From positions 62,001-126,000 of the forward strand of contig JAGHQL010000001.1 in NCBI GenBank assembly GCA_020080175.1: 64,000 bases of DNA, in the 5' to 3' direction. The DNA comes from Glutinoglossum americanum. Its lineage: Eukaryota; Ascomycota; Geoglossomycetes; Geoglossales; Geoglossaceae. This document shows positions 34,745 through 47,400 of the stretch, in pieces (the stretch's first letter is position 1; each line of letters begins with the position of its first letter). Position numbers and translations under genes: made by a program. A model generated the notes under the pieces. That model made no database searches and was not told where the DNA came from. It saw only the letters and a program-made list of their open reading frames with translations.

Positions 34745-36913
34745 ATGTCAACAACGCACTACGCTCCCGTTACCCAACCTCCAGCCCTCAAAGGTTCCCC
34801 GGACAGGAGCAGCTCTCCCTCCGGCTCGACGCCGACCCAGATGACTCCGGACTCGAACTCGGATGATGGCGATGACGAGGACGAGGACGCCGGGGAAGAA
34901 GGGTTCGAGATGAGGGAGTTTAGCCAGGGGAGCGAGGACGAGGAAAGGGAGAAGAAGTTCGAGAGGCGGGGGAGCTTCTCGACGGTGCAGAGTTTTCAGC
35001 TCTATACGCCGGACGAGGAGAGGGGGGTTGTGAGGAAGTTTGATAGGAGGCTTGTGGGGTTTTTGGCCGCGTTGTACATGCTTAGTTTTTTGGACAGGAG
35101 TAGTATGGTTCTGTCCTTTTTTCCCTTTATGCGCCCTGATCGTTTGGAGGGGCTTGAGCTGATAATCTTTCGTACTGAACGCAGATATTGGGAACGTTCG
35201 TACGCCCATTTCTCCGATGTTTGTTCGCGCCTCTCGCGTTGGTTCGGGGCTTTTTTTTTTTTTTTTTCTTCCAGTCCTGATTGCGGACATATTTTCCTCG
35301 GATATTGAAGTTTCGTATTTTTGTTTTCCATTCCTTTTTAAGCTTTAGAGCGTCGGATTCAACGCTCCAGAGGCCGGGTTCTCCTAGCACGCGTGCATTT
35401 GCAATTGTGGTGGTTGTATAAATCTAACATTTGATTCTCTGCGTTCATAGGCTTTTATTGCAGGTCTTCCGGACGATCTGCATCTATCCTCCTCGCAATA
35501 CGAGTGGCTCCTGACTTCCTTCTACATAACGTATGTGCTCTTCGAATGGATGACTCTTCTTTACCGGATCATCCCAGCGCACATATATATCTCGATCTGT
35601 GTGTGCTCTTGGGGTTTGCTAGCCTCATCACAAGCTCTCGTCACTTCATTTCCAGCCCTTCTTATCATTCGGGCTTGCCTAGGTATAGGCGAAGCGGCTT
35701 TTGGTCCGGGTGTACCTTTTTACCTGTCGTTCTTCTTTAAGCGTGAGGAGCTCGCAACCCGAACGGGATTCTTCATCTCTGCTGCGCCTTTGGCAACTTC
35801 GTTTGCGAGTAGTCTTGCGTGGGCAATTGTGAAGCTAAGCGAAAATGGCCCTATCGCCCCTTGGGTACGTTAGGACCCTATCCTTTTCTATCTAGAAACA
35901 TACGACCCCAAGCTAACCTAGGATTGTAGCGAATGCTATTCCTAGTGGAAGGGTTCCCGAGTGTTGTTGCTGCTATTTTTGCTTGGCAGATCATTCCTGA
36001 TAGCCCTGGAAGTGCTAGTTTCTTGAGTAGAAGGGAGAAGAGAGTTGCGAGGTTAAGACTGAGAAACGAGAAATCTTGCAAAAGGGAAGGAGGGGGAGGA
36101 AAGAGGGGTTTAAGGTGGAGAGAGGTTTTTCAGGCTTTGACTGATCCGATTTGCTATCTTACAGCCGTAGGTCTCGCTTTCACGTAGCTGCATAGCATAG
36201 AGAACTGACAACCGCCACAGTTAATGTTCTTCAGTTGTAATGTGGCATTTAGCTCGATGCCAGTTTTCCTTCCTACTATAATCCACGAGTGAGTTCTGGG
36301 TTGCTAGTCCATTCCGTTCAGGGTGCTAATGAAATTTAGAATGGGCTTCTCGGCGCTTTCCTCCCAAGCACTCGCCGCCCCACCTTACTTGTTTTCCTTT
36401 GTCGTCGTCATATGCACAGCCTACCTCTCTGATCGGTTTCGCGACCGGAGTTCTTTTCTCTGCCTCCACGCTATAATCGCCTTCGTGGGATATGCCTTAA
36501 TCGCCATTGGCGGATATTTCAGATGGGCTGTGGGTTGGCGGTACGCCGGCATTTACCTAGCTGCTCCTGGGTTCTTCTCCGTAATCACTATCATCATCAC
36601 CTGGACGATCAACAACCAGGACTCGGATTCTAAAAAGGGGACGGGCATGGCGATGCTGAATGTGATTGGGCAATGTGGTCCACTTCTCGGTACACGGCTT
36701 TACCCAGAAGACGACAGGCCTTACTACGTCAAGGGGATGGCGGTTTGTGCTGGGTTTATGTTGCTTGTGTTTTTCGTTTCCTTAGTATTAAGGGTCTTTT
36801 TGAAGAGGAAGAATCTACAGAGAGATATTAGAGCTTCTGAGGAGGGTAAGGGGGATCGGGAGGGGTTAGTAAGGAAGGAGGTCTCAAAGCCTCAGTTCCG
36901 GTATATATTGTGA
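34745..36913 (+). CDS. MFS transporter, anion:cation symporter-like
   Basis: Six exons (34745-35102, 35185-35195, 35451-35864, 35930-36166, 36221-36288, 36340-36913) encode 553 aa. After a long acidic, Ser-rich cytoplasmic N-terminus the first helix ends LYMLSFLDRSNIGNAFIAGL, the signature of the Dal5/Tna1-type anion:cation symporters. The 11-nt exon 35185-35195 supplies part of SNIGN. Later features are IRACLGIGEAAFGPGVPFYLSFFF, VEGFPSVVAAIFAWQIIPDSP and about twelve membrane helices overall. Intron 2 (255 nt) is unusually long for this window and contains a T-tract at 35251-35268. The substrate cannot be told from sequence; organic anions or vitamins are typical of the family. Confidence 0.88.
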
Positions 36914-37449
36914 TTTTGGTTTGTTGGCGCCGGTTTTTCGGCCCTCTGTCTAGCATTGTGACATAACATTGTCAGGGGTTTCCCTCGCTCGGTGTTTGGA
37001 GGTGGGCATTTCTTTTATCTTCTCCCTTTACGTTTAAGCCTCTTTCTATAGATGACGGGTGCATGGCTCTTATATTCACGTGGGAAGATATGATCTAGGG
37101 TATCAATTAACATCGATATCCTTGAAGTCGGCTCGGAGTATTTCAGTTGGTCGATAAACTCTGTGCCAGGGTGTATCATAACGCAACACAACGTGAATAT
37201 AAATTACTTGTATAGGGTTTATATTCCCTACTGGGAAAACCACTATTCTTTGCAAGGTGTGAGTTTCCTAAAATTTTTGTACGCACTGCTAGCAAGTAGG
37301 CACTTGTGGAGGATACTCTGTGCCTAGCAAAGTGAGAGGCCCAAAGAAAAAAAAGAAGGCTCCCTGCGAGATATTGATTCCGAGCCGGTTCTTCGCTTTC
37401 GGTCGCCGTTGAGGCTGTATTAGATTCGCCTTATCCCTAAAATATCCGC
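36914..37449. other. Convergent 3' region MFS/Myb-like gene
   Basis: These 536 bases hold the 3' ends of two convergent genes. No other feature is recognised. Confidence 0.4.
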
Positions 37450-38428
37450 TCACACCACTACCCCTTCCCTCGCCTTTAGGACATGAATTGGTACTTCCTG
37501 ATCCTCAGCCTCTTCCTTAATGAGTAGGTAAACCGGCTTATCCTTATCCTCTGCTTTTATTGCGGACGGGCGTGTTTTCGGTGATAGCCCTACGGGTGGG
37601 GGGTTGGGGATAGGGAAAGATATCCCTGAAAGGGTTTTGTTGTCGCTAGAGTCATTTGAAGTAAGAGGTGTCTTGGGGCTGGTTGATGGGCTTGATGGCG
37701 AGTGCGTAGCTAAGGGGAGATCCGCTCGATTTTGCAGGTTAGCTAAGGCTGGTAGAGTTGCGCCAGCATGTGGACCGGAGCGCTCCTCAGTCTTCGGTTG
37801 GGGTGTTAGTGCCGGATTCCTAAGCATCGTGCGTGCCTCTATATAGTGGAGGCTAGGTTCTCCCTGGGCAGCGGAGACGTGTGCGGGTAGCTTCTCTGCA
37901 CTGGGAGCAAAATCCTTTTCGGCCTTGATTTGTCCCCTCGCATTTCCTGTAATACGCCTCTTTGCCAGCGGCATCTCGTCTTGCTCATTGTCACTGTCAG
38001 TCTCGTATTCGTCACTTGTTTCGACTTCCGACTTTAGAGGTCGCTCGATGCGGCCTCCGCTACGAGTCTGTCTGAAGCCAGGGCTTTCTTCCTCTTTCTT
38101 CATCGAAGATCCGCTAGGGTCCTTCTTGCGTTTTCCGTATGTCTGTGCAATACGATCTGGGCCGCCGTGGAAAGGGGTACCATGGGTGCCGATCAGCGTG
38201 CCGTCTACTATGTGGCGTCGCAGACGTGTATAGCGCATTCGGGCAGCTGGGGGCTTCAGCCCAGTTGCCTCACCGACCGCATTGAAGTCAATCTGAGGCG
38301 CTCCAGCGGGATTAGCCTGTTAGCCATAGGCGCACAATACAGGAGGAACGCACAGCTTTGAAATCCGACTTCTGAAGGCAAACATATAGGAACCATAGAT
38401 TTTCATCAAGTTGGATCTTCGAAGGCAT
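37450..38428 (-). CDS. Myb/SANT-like nuclear protein, two exons
   Basis: Exons 38428-38354 and 38292-37450 encode 305 aa. The first 70 residues combine to a short helix-rich DNA-binding-like domain: MPSKIQLDENLWFLYVCLQK, SDFKA joined to IDFNAVGEATGLKPPAARMR, then YTRLRRHI. I recall this arrangement (xxDFxAVxxAxGLKxxAARMRYxRL) from a family of uncharacterised fungal Myb-like proteins. The remainder is polar and probably disordered with acidic (ETSDEYETDSDNEQDE) and basic (PLAKRR, NLS-like) patches. The 61-nt intron splits the domain and is phase 0. Role unknown; nuclear regulation is inferred. Confidence 0.75.
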
Positions 38429-39017
38429 GGCTCTAGTAATAGAAATATTTGATCGCAGGAGGCCGCGGTGTGCCCCAGTGCCTGACCGAGCTGTAGAATT
38501 TGAAAGAGTATGGATAGGTTTCCTGACAAGGCCAAAACATCACATCTGGGAAATGTTACAGCATAAATAAAAACCATAGGAGTTCCCGCTGCGAACACAA
38601 ACAACGTCCTGAAGACCGCTACAGAGTACAAACCACAATGACAAACCGGGTTCGTTGTAACCCGTCCGGACGCATGGCCTTGGAAGCGGCTCCCCACGTT
38701 CGGGAGCTAAGTGTCTCATCACGCCATCAACTGCTCCACTGTCCGGACGTAGAATGGTATACATGTACAAGTCTTCTCGATTAGCTTATTTCCTTCACTC
38801 AATCAGCCGAGTGCCCGGTAAGGCGATGGTCCGAACCCGTTCCCCCTCCTTAGAAGGGTTCCTAATAGGGATCGAACATACCCACTGGCCGGCACCTTTA
38901 TGTTCGCCATTCCAGGATGGTCCTGTCCGGAGTGTCGATCATAGAAACCACAGCTTGTGTGCAGTAGCTAGGTTGCAAGGCAATCAACAATCTAAATACA
39001 CATACTTCTTGCGCTTC
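38429..39017. other. Intergenic Myb-like/MTR3
   Basis: This 589-bp stretch contains the promoter of the Myb-like gene and the 3' end of MTR3, both on the minus strand. Short frames here show no conservation that I recognise. Confidence 0.4.
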
Positions 39018-40114
39018 TCATTCCTTATTGTTTCTGTTCTGCCCTGCTTTTAGTTCGGCTGCCTCTCGCACAGCTTCCCCAAGCACCAGGCGAACTGCAA
39101 CAGCTGCTTCCACAGCTTTATCCAACAAGCCCCCCACCTCCGCCATTTGCATGGGTGTAGAAAAACTGGTGGTACCTGGAATGTTTCCTTTGAGCCATAA
39201 TTCAGTAATCTCGTCGCGAGTAGACAGATAGCCCACAACACACGCAGCATAGATTTCCTGATGTTCTGATGGGGCTGGGTCTATCACCAGCTGCAACCGG
39301 CCATTTTTCCCAATTTCACCCATATCTGTATCCCTATCCGGCGCCTCGTGTTGGCTCTGAGGGGTCTTCACAATAGCTGCGACGCCACCAGACACTAGAT
39401 CCAAACAATCAATTCCAGCATCTGCAATCGCTGCAGATGCGACAGTTATGCATCCTGCCAGTACGTTCATCATGCCCCAACCTCCAGCGCTGCCTCCTGT
39501 AGTCCCACCTCCTGTTTCATCACCCCACCACCGGTCTTCCTCTCCTTCCAATACAGTAATGACGACCTCCACGCTACTCTTCGGCCACCTGTTTCCAATA
39601 ATGACGCCCCTTAGAGCTGTCTCGAGGTGAACAGCGAGATCTCGTTCACTTGCGTCGCGTATGTAACCACGCCGCTGTCGGGCAGCAAATGATGCAAACT
39701 TGATATGCGTTGAGAGTTGAATTTGCGGGGTGAAGGGCGCTGAGCGGGGGAGAGGGCGGGGTCCATGCACCGCGCAAGTGAGCTTCAGGGCAGATGAGGA
39801 TGGAGCGAGAGAATCGCAGGTTTCGCCGGTATTCGCTGAAGGACTAAGTTCTAGATATGCAGAACCAGACGCTAGTGGCGTAAGCCCCGTCTTGAGGACT
39901 GGTAGCCAGCATATCGTCAATACAATAACCGTAGGCCTCTGTCATAATGGAAGGGTTTTATGCGGAGGGTCTGCCCACAAATCTTTCTCAATTCATCCGG
40001 GGGTCTTATCCTTGACGGCCGCTTCACGGATCTACCACCAATACCAAGTGAGGACGCGAAGATCACTGGGGAACTACCGCCGGGCGGGCCGTTGATCCGT
40101 CGCCTATCTGTCAT
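39018..40114 (-). CDS. MTR3: Exosome RNase PH-domain subunit Mtr3
   Basis: Mtr3 is one of six RNase PH-like ring subunits of the RNA exosome. Exons 40114-39979 and 39898-39018 encode 338 aa. The junction yields RPPDELRKI-F-LKTGLTPLASGSAYLEL, the conserved entry of the PH fold, then LTCAVHGPRPLP and a domain-2-like C-terminal part (VASAAIADAGIDCLDLVSGGVAA). The donor GTGGGC is weak but is the only one that restores the family sequence. An insertion rich in Gly (GGGTTGGSAGGWG) is unusual. RRP43 and RRP46 are alternatives, but the TGL-P-ASGSAYLE signature favours Mtr3. Confidence 0.82.
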
Positions 40115-42016
40115 CGCGGCGGGTATTTCATACCACCCGCTCTGGAATGAGTATTGGGGGACAATAAACGCTGAATGTCGTTGTAGGTTTAGCCCTGAAA
40201 ATGTCCGCTTATGATTGGCTTAAGGCATATGTACGGCAGAAATTTTCGGTTCACCACAAATTCTTGTAGTTCCCACTTCGTATCTTCAGAGTCAAGATTC
40301 TTCCGATTCATCTTTAATTACTTGTCCGTCAATCCCAAGATCTAGGCCTCAATGTTTCGGTACGTCGAGAGCTCCATTTCGCAAATCGCATTGCCTCCGT
40401 ATCATATGAGGAAACTCTTTCACACAAAGTTCAGGAGATTTTTCCATGAGCCATAGAACAACATGCACTACCATCTGATCAACTCATATCTCAGTTTCTT
40501 TTTCAGGCTTCATCTATTAGCTTATCTAACTAACTATTGGTCCGAGCAAGCGCAGTCGCTCCAGAAAAGACCGACATATTTCTGATGAATGTAAGTCCTC
40601 TTCGGAGTCTTCTCATCAACTTACGTTCACAATTTCCATGTGATGAAAAAAGTATAATCAGTTCTGCTGCTGAAGAACATTGATGATATCCAATTACCAA
40701 ACTTACCAATTTTCTGATCTCTTTGCGTTCTATCTTGTTTCACATCATACCCTCCAGCTGAGGAGTTGTATCTAACAACAATTAGGAAAAACCCAAGCGA
40801 CGACAATACCACTTCTACTCTATTGTTTTACTCTGATCACCGGGATCCAATGCTATCGTGGCACTTAAGGTACCCTATCTCCTGCGATCGAATTTTCCTC
40901 GCGCTACGATGACAACAGTCAATCCATTCAACGAATCCCTACCTACCAAACCACCCTCCCACACCCGACCAGTCATTTAGACTTGGGATGACTGTTGTGG
41001 AGTTGCTGCCCTCTTTGATATCCTTCGGATATGGAGTGGTGTGCGTGTAATGTGGCTTTAGAGCTCGACACTCTTTCAGCTCGTCTTGGGCAGCTAGCGT
41101 TGAAGGCCGGTAGAGGGACTGAGTAAACTGGCTTTCCTGAGCGCTCATCCCGCAATCCTCCAGCATATTATTTTGGCGATGCTTGCTCCCAATGCTGACG
41201 GCCAATCTAGAAGTATTCATGTCAGCCTGATTGGGTTGCTCTTACCGACTGATCTTCACCCCCAAAGCAAAATGTCTGTGTGTAATGACAATATGCTAAC
41301 TATGTGCCGCTCACGGAGTCCATACGGCTCAGCTAGTTTGGTTAAGATTGAGAGCTTATTTGTATTTAATCAACTAAATGTTGAACACAAACATTCTTTC
41401 AGATCTGAAGAACTTGATGCCGTGTTTCGGAATGCTGGGGTCAGTCGGAGGGTGTCTCCAGACTAAATAATCTGCATATGGCGGCAGGGCGTACGCCTCA
41501 AATTTAAATTACTTTTGCAGCTTGAATCGCCTATTTCTTGGCTTGGCGATCTATGTATCAGGTTCCAAAATAGACTTGCTGCGCACCTTGGGGCTGCCCC
41601 TGTAACGCCTGTGCAACTACAACTTTAGTATAGGGTAGAGACCACGTAGGAATTCCCACCGTGCAACAAAGAGTCCCGAGTCCTTGGGTTTGAAACCGTC
41701 TCTCCCTCTCATGCTCTCCTTCACTTCGCAGTATTAATCAGTTCCTGCAAGGAGACATATCTTGTAGGTCCATAACGATCTTCGCTAATTCCCTATCACG
41801 TTAAACTTTTTCGGGTCATTCATTTCCAGCTCGGCGCTCAGGGGATTGATACGAATTCCAACACAACGCCGGAACCTTTTCAACTTCTCGAATTACACTT
41901 GGATAACAGGGACCGCCGATCGAAAATAACTAACGACGGTAGTCTACTTAGCAGGAGGTGTTCTAGGTGTTCTGGGTTCTCTTTGAAGTTTGCTACCAGC
42001 CTTCACCCATTCTCGC
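40115..42016. other. Long spacer, few or no genes
   Basis: About 1.9 kb with only short frames. A minus-strand frame at 40939-41220 is listed as a weak hypothetical. The last ~200 bases before 42017 are likely the ANP1 5' UTR and promoter. No mobile element ends or RNA genes were seen. Confidence 0.4.
40939..41220 (-). CDS. Weak hypothetical small protein
   Basis: A 93-codon frame starts with a true ATG (MNTSRLAVSIGSKHRQ) and ends WSGVGGWFGR. Composition is polar and plausible, but there is no recognisable motif, no partner exon and no supporting context. It may be chance. Confidence 0.2.
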   Translation of the reverse strand: MNTSRLAVSIGSKHRQNNMLEDCGMSAQESQFTQSLYRPSTLAAQDELKECRALKPHYTHTTPYPKDIKEGSNSTTVIPSLNDWSGVGGWFGR

Positions 42017-43755
42017 ATGTTGCCTACGCATGCATCTCGACTGCCGGAAAAGATGATGCCACGGCACCACGCCAGTGCCTACTCGAACGGCTACAAGCAC
42101 CACCTCGGAGCCGGTGGGACTTTCTCCATATCACCTCATAGGTATAGTTAATTAACACCGCAATTCCCGGGAGCCTTTAATCGGGGGAGGTACACCAGTG
42201 GGCTAACGTGCTTGTACGGTCCTTGTAGGTTTCAACCTCGTTCACAGCCAGCGTTAAGAAAGCGGAGGCAGCTTCTGATACGGTTAGCGATACTCTGCGG
42301 CTGCTCCCTATTCCTCGCCATACTCTTCTTCCCATCCTTTAGGTCTGGAATTCTTCCCATCGTGTCGCTTGGTCTTTTGAGCGCTACAGAGGACTTCCAA
42401 CTAGAAACCGTGCGATATTATGACTTAACGGACGTGCAAGGAACTGCGAGAGGCTGGGAGAGGGAAGAGAGAATATTGCTTTGTGCTCCGCTCAGAGATG
42501 CGGAATCACATCTGCCGATGTTCTTCTCACATCTCCGCAATTTTACCTACCCACACCATTTGATAGATCTTGCGTTCTTGGTTTCGGATTCCAAAGATCG
42601 GACGCTGGAGCTCCTATCTGACCTCCTCAGAGAACAACAAGCCAACCCGGATCCAAAGCAGCCATATGGAGAGATTTCCATCATTGAGAAGGACTTTGGG
42701 CAGAAGGTCAATCAAGACGTAGAAAGTCGGCACGGTTTCGCAGCCCAAGCAACTAGAAGAAAGTTGATGGCTCAAGCGAGGAACTGGCTTCTGAGTGCCG
42801 CACTTCGACCTACTCACAGCTGGGTTTACTGGAGGGATGTGGATGTTGAGACGGCACCTGTCACAATATTGGAAGATTTGATGCGTCATAATAAAGACGT
42901 TATTGTTCCCAGTGAGTAGGAAGTTCCCTCTTTGCAAAGACTAGAATATATCGATGAGGTCCCGCCTAACTATTATCTAAAGACGTATGGCGCCCACTAC
43001 CGGATTGGCTAGGTGGTGAGCAGCCTTACGATTTAAATTCTTGGCAAGAATCCGAGACAGCACTTGCCCTTGCGGATACGTTGGATGAAGATGCGGTAAT
43101 AGTCGAAGGTTACGCGGAATACGCCACCTGGCGCCCTCATCTTGCATATTTAAGGGACCCATATGGAGACCCAGATGTTGAGATGGATATCGATGGAGTA
43201 GGGGGGGTTAGCATCCTATCTAAGGCGAAAGTCTTCCGAGCAGGAGCACATTTCCCAGCATTCAGTTTTGAAAAGCATGCTGAAACGGAGGGATTCGGGA
43301 AGGTATGTTGTATCTACTAAACCCCATTCCCGCCGAGACCAGGGACTAAACGTGATCGTAGATGGCTAAAAGGATGAAATTCTCCGTTGTTGGGCTCCCA
43401 CATTACACTATTTGGCATCTCTATGAACCGAGCGTGGAGGATATTCGACACATGGAGGTTAGCCAAAACCTGTCTCGTGCTCTCACTATTAGCTCGCTAA
43501 CGAGCCATGCAGGAAATGGAACAAGAGCGCGTCAGGCGTGAGACCGAAGAGAAAGAATGGGTCGAGAGGCTGAAGAAAATCAAAGAGCAGTTCAAGGACA
43601 CAAGCAGCCAATGGGAGAAAGATAAGGCTGATATTCAGGACCTGGCTATGAAAGAAAAGGAGAAGACCACATTACCGCCATTAGTGAACAAGGTTCAGCC
43701 TCAAGCCCCGGCAGAAGCTACCAACATAAAGACCGTCCGAGAGAAAAAGGAGTAG
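42017..43755 (+). CDS. ANP1: Mannan polymerase II complex subunit Anp1 (GT62 family)
   Basis: Anp1-type proteins are Golgi type II membrane proteins that extend the alpha-1,6-mannan backbone on N-glycans. Exons 42017-42141, 42229-42911, 42983-43302, 43362-43457 and 43513-43755 encode 488 aa. A short cytoplasmic tail precedes a membrane anchor (LLIRLAILCGCSLFLAILFF). Family blocks follow: VRYYDLTDVQGTARGWEREE, RILLCAPLRDA, LIDLAFLVSDSKD, WVYWRDVDVETAP (with the DxD-like metal-binding motif), NVWRPLP and GGVSILSKAKVFRAGAHFPAF. The C-terminus is a charged coiled coil (EMEQERVRRETEEKEWVERL). The start MLPTHASRLPEK comes from an upstream exon joined with matching phase. Confidence 0.88.
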
Positions 43756-44495
43756 AATATATCTGAGGTGGGCTGGTTGTCTGATAACTTTGTAAGGAGA
43801 CCTACTGATACTAGCCGCTTCATAAGGATTCCATTTTAGGGGAGGCATAGAGATATAGCATGACTCATTCTGGAGGCTTACTTTCCTATTTAACGCTCCC
43901 CACAACGATGGTGGCATCGACGCCGCCACTTGAAAGGGTCCCATATCGACCCGGCCTGCTGCGTTTGACGATAAGAGGTATCATGTACTTGCCAGGAAGA
44001 ATTCGGAGCAGTGAAGGGGGACAAATATGTCTGCAGAACCCTAGTTGCACGGATACGCTACGCCTTAGAGCACTGCAAATATTTCCTAAAAATCCGTGGG
44101 TGCATTGTATAAAACGTCCCTTACAGATATCACCACATCTATTTTTTTTTTTTTAGAATGTCCTGTCGCTATTATAGATCAGTAATTACAGAGTATATTC
44201 CCCAAAGTCACTATATATTCTCGGGTGGATCATACGGGCCCAGAGGAACCTACCCACGTGACCGGTGGAAAGTATTCCGAAGGCAGAATTCTAAAACTCG
44301 CGAACCTATAGACAAGTCCCCACGGCGTTGAAATTGGGTATCAGCGTGTCGTATACGGTGGTATAAGACCCATTCTAAAGTTTTCAGGGCAAATCTGGAA
44401 GTAAGCCGCGGGATTACTTGCAACCAATGTGTTCCTTGTTTGAAAGTCCTCACCACATATTCTAGTTCGATCTCCAAGGCGGGTTCCGCACCATC
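43756..44495. other. Intergenic ANP1/GEA2
   Basis: About 740 bases of 3' UTR, spacer and promoter. A T-run (about 44141-44154) is present. No gene or repeat was recognised. Confidence 0.4.
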
Positions 44496-47400
44496 ATGAG
44501 TGATGTACCACTGGCTGAGGACGGTGGCCAAATGGAATTGGCACGTATTTATGCCTCACCGTTATTGAACGGCGACGACCCCTCCCGGGACCCTCAATAT
44601 GCTGCCAATGACCCTGTCCTTGACATGCGGCATACGTTCACTAGATCGACCGCTATTTCGGTAGCCGTCGATCCAGTGGCTTTGATAACTACAGAATGCA
44701 TCACCGTCACCTCTGCCATGAGGAAACATGCTCGGTGGGCTCATTCTTCGGTCTCGGCCATACTTGGTGGAGGTGCAACTCAGGGATATGAGACTTCACG
44801 GCCCTCGAGTCCGAGGGAGGGTATTACCGTGAGGAAGGGGCAGAGGGGTCGAGAATCAGCTGGAGTTGGGTCTGAAGGCGAATGGGAGAGTGGCCTTGCA
44901 CACCGCTGGGGTCTCCGCGGGAAGAAGGGGAAGAGCATGCAAGATAACCCCCTGATGTCGGCATTTGCCCGGTTAAGGAGCGACCTTACGGGATGCAAAG
45001 GAATCTACTATGCTCTGATATGTAAATAAAACATTATATGCTAACACGGCTATAGACATCCGCTCGTTCGATACTCCGGCGCTACTACACCCATTTTTAC
45101 AAGTCATTCGCTCTTCATCAACCTCCGCTCCAATTACCTCGCTCGCTCTCGTAGCCATCACCAAGTTTTTTGCATACAACCTGATCTCCCAAGAGTCCCC
45201 TAGGTTATCACTTGCGATGCAGCTGCTTTCATCTGCCATAACTCACTGTCGGTTCGAGGCAAGTGATTCTGCAGCAGATGAAATTGTCCTTCTCCGCATT
45301 TTAAAGCTCATGGAAGGCATGATATCTGGTCCAGGAGGTGAACTCCTTGGCGATGAAAGCGTTTGCGAAATGATGGAGACTGGCTTGAGTATGTGCTGCC
45401 AAATGAGGCTTTCAGAGTTGCTCCGGCGCTCTGCGGAGATGTCCATGGTTATAATGTGCCAAGCGATCTTTGAACGCTTAAAACATTTAGAGGTAGAAGC
45501 CGGTGGCGAGTTGGGCGCGCTCGAGGAAAGTACGAAAGAAGACATGAACACAGTCAAGATGGACCCTGCCGTGAATGGTGACCAGGTCACATCGCCAAAC
45601 AAGGCGCCAACGTCAACCAGATCATCATCAAGCTTAGAGAAGCCTCCGGATGGGGCTTCTGAGGCTCCCGCTTTGGCTCTCAATGGTAGTGAAACGAACC
45701 TCGCTCAGGTTTCTGCACCGACTGAGATCTCGGAGGTGAAACCATACTCTTTGCCGTCAATTCGGGAACTTTTTCGAGTTCTTGTAGAGCTTCTCGATCC
45801 TCATAATCGCCAGCACACAGATGCGATGAGAGTTATCGCCTTGCGGATCATAGATGTGGCTCTTGAGGTTGCAGGCCCCTCGATATCAAAACACCCAAGC
45901 CTTGCAACCCTGGCAATGGACGACCTCTGCCGGTACCTCTTCCAGCTTGTTAGGTCTGATAACATGGCCATCCTCCAGGGGTCATTGCGAGTTATTGGTA
46001 CTCTCCTTGCCACATGCAGAGGCGTCCTGAAACTACAGCAAGAGCTTTTCTTATCATACGTGGTTGCTTGTTTGCACCCTCGTGTTGAGATACCACGGGA
46101 ACCGGGAATCGATTCGGCACTATATAAAGGGGTCCCGCAAGCTCCTCCTTCACAAGTGAGCAGCGGACGGTCCACACCGGTACCTGTCAAGGATAGACAA
46201 AAACTTGGAATGGAGGGAGGCTCTAGAAAACCGGACGCAAGGGAAGCTATGGTAGAAAGCGTAGGGGCATTGGCAAGGATTCCGAGTTTTATGGTTGAGC
46301 TCTACATTAACTACGATTGCGAAGTTGATAGGGGAGATCTTTGTGAGGATATGGTTGGTTTACTTTCCAGGAATGCATTCCCAGATTCGGCTACGTGGAG
46401 TACAACTAATGTACCCCCTCTCTGTCTGGATGCCCTTCTGGGCTATGTTGGATTTATTGCGGATCGACTTGGCCATATACCATTACATGAAGGGTACCCT
46501 GACACGGGTTGTCTCAAAGAGAAGCGCATGCGGAAGAAATTAATTATTCGGGGCGCTGCGAAGTTTAATGAGAAACCGAAGGCGGGCATTGCATACCTTG
46601 CTTCGCAGGGTATCATCGACAATCCCGACAACCCGGTCTCTGTAGCAAAATTCTTGAAGGGTACAAGTAGGATTTCAAAAAAGGTGCTTGGGGAATTTAT
46701 TTCAAAAAAGTCCAACGAGGATATCCTAGGAGCTTTCTTGGACCTTTTCGACTTTACAGGAAAGAGAGTGGATGAAGCGCTGAGGGATCTCCTGGAATCT
46801 TTCCGTTTGCCAGGAGAGTCGCCCCTAATCGAGCGAATCGTTACATCTTTCTCAGAGAAGTACTGTTCTAATTCAACACCCGACGGTATCGCGGATAAGG
46901 ATGCCGTATATGTCCTCACTTATGCAATCATCATGCTTAACACCGACCAGCATAACCCCAATCTTAAGTCTCAAAATCGCATGAAATATACAGACTTTTC
47001 CCGGAACTTGCGAGGGGTCAATGGAGGACAAGATTTTGCTCCCGAGTACCTCCAGGAGATATATGATTCGATCAAGACGCGCGAAATAATTCTACCAGAT
47101 GAGCACGATAACAAAGATGCCTTCGATTACGCCTGGAAGGAATTACTCCTCAAAACCGAGTCGGCGGGGAATCTTGTCCTCTGCGATACAAATATCTTCG
47201 ATGCTGACATGTTCGAGGCGACATGGAAACCCGTCGTGGCCACATTATCGTACGTTTTCATGTCTGCATCTGATGATGCAGTGTTCTCTAGGGTTATAAC
47301 GGGCTTCGACCAATGCGCACGCATTGCTGCTCGGTATAGGCTTACTGATGCCCTCGACCATATAATATTCTGCCTCAGTTCAATAGGGACTCTTGCTTCC

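Noticed and set aside
35251-35268. T-tract considered as a poly(A) tail of a retrotransposed sequence
   Set aside because: It lies inside a phase-consistent intron of the MFS gene, with no retrocopy or target duplication around it.
34748-35390. Long minus-strand frames opposite the MFS gene's first exon
   Set aside because: They are antisense to a well-supported exon and an intron T-tract, and encode low-complexity Lys-rich peptide.
38320-38697. 125-codon minus-strand frame upstream of the Myb-like gene
   Set aside because: The true first exon of that gene (38428-38354) uses a different frame in the same place, so this frame is a shadow.
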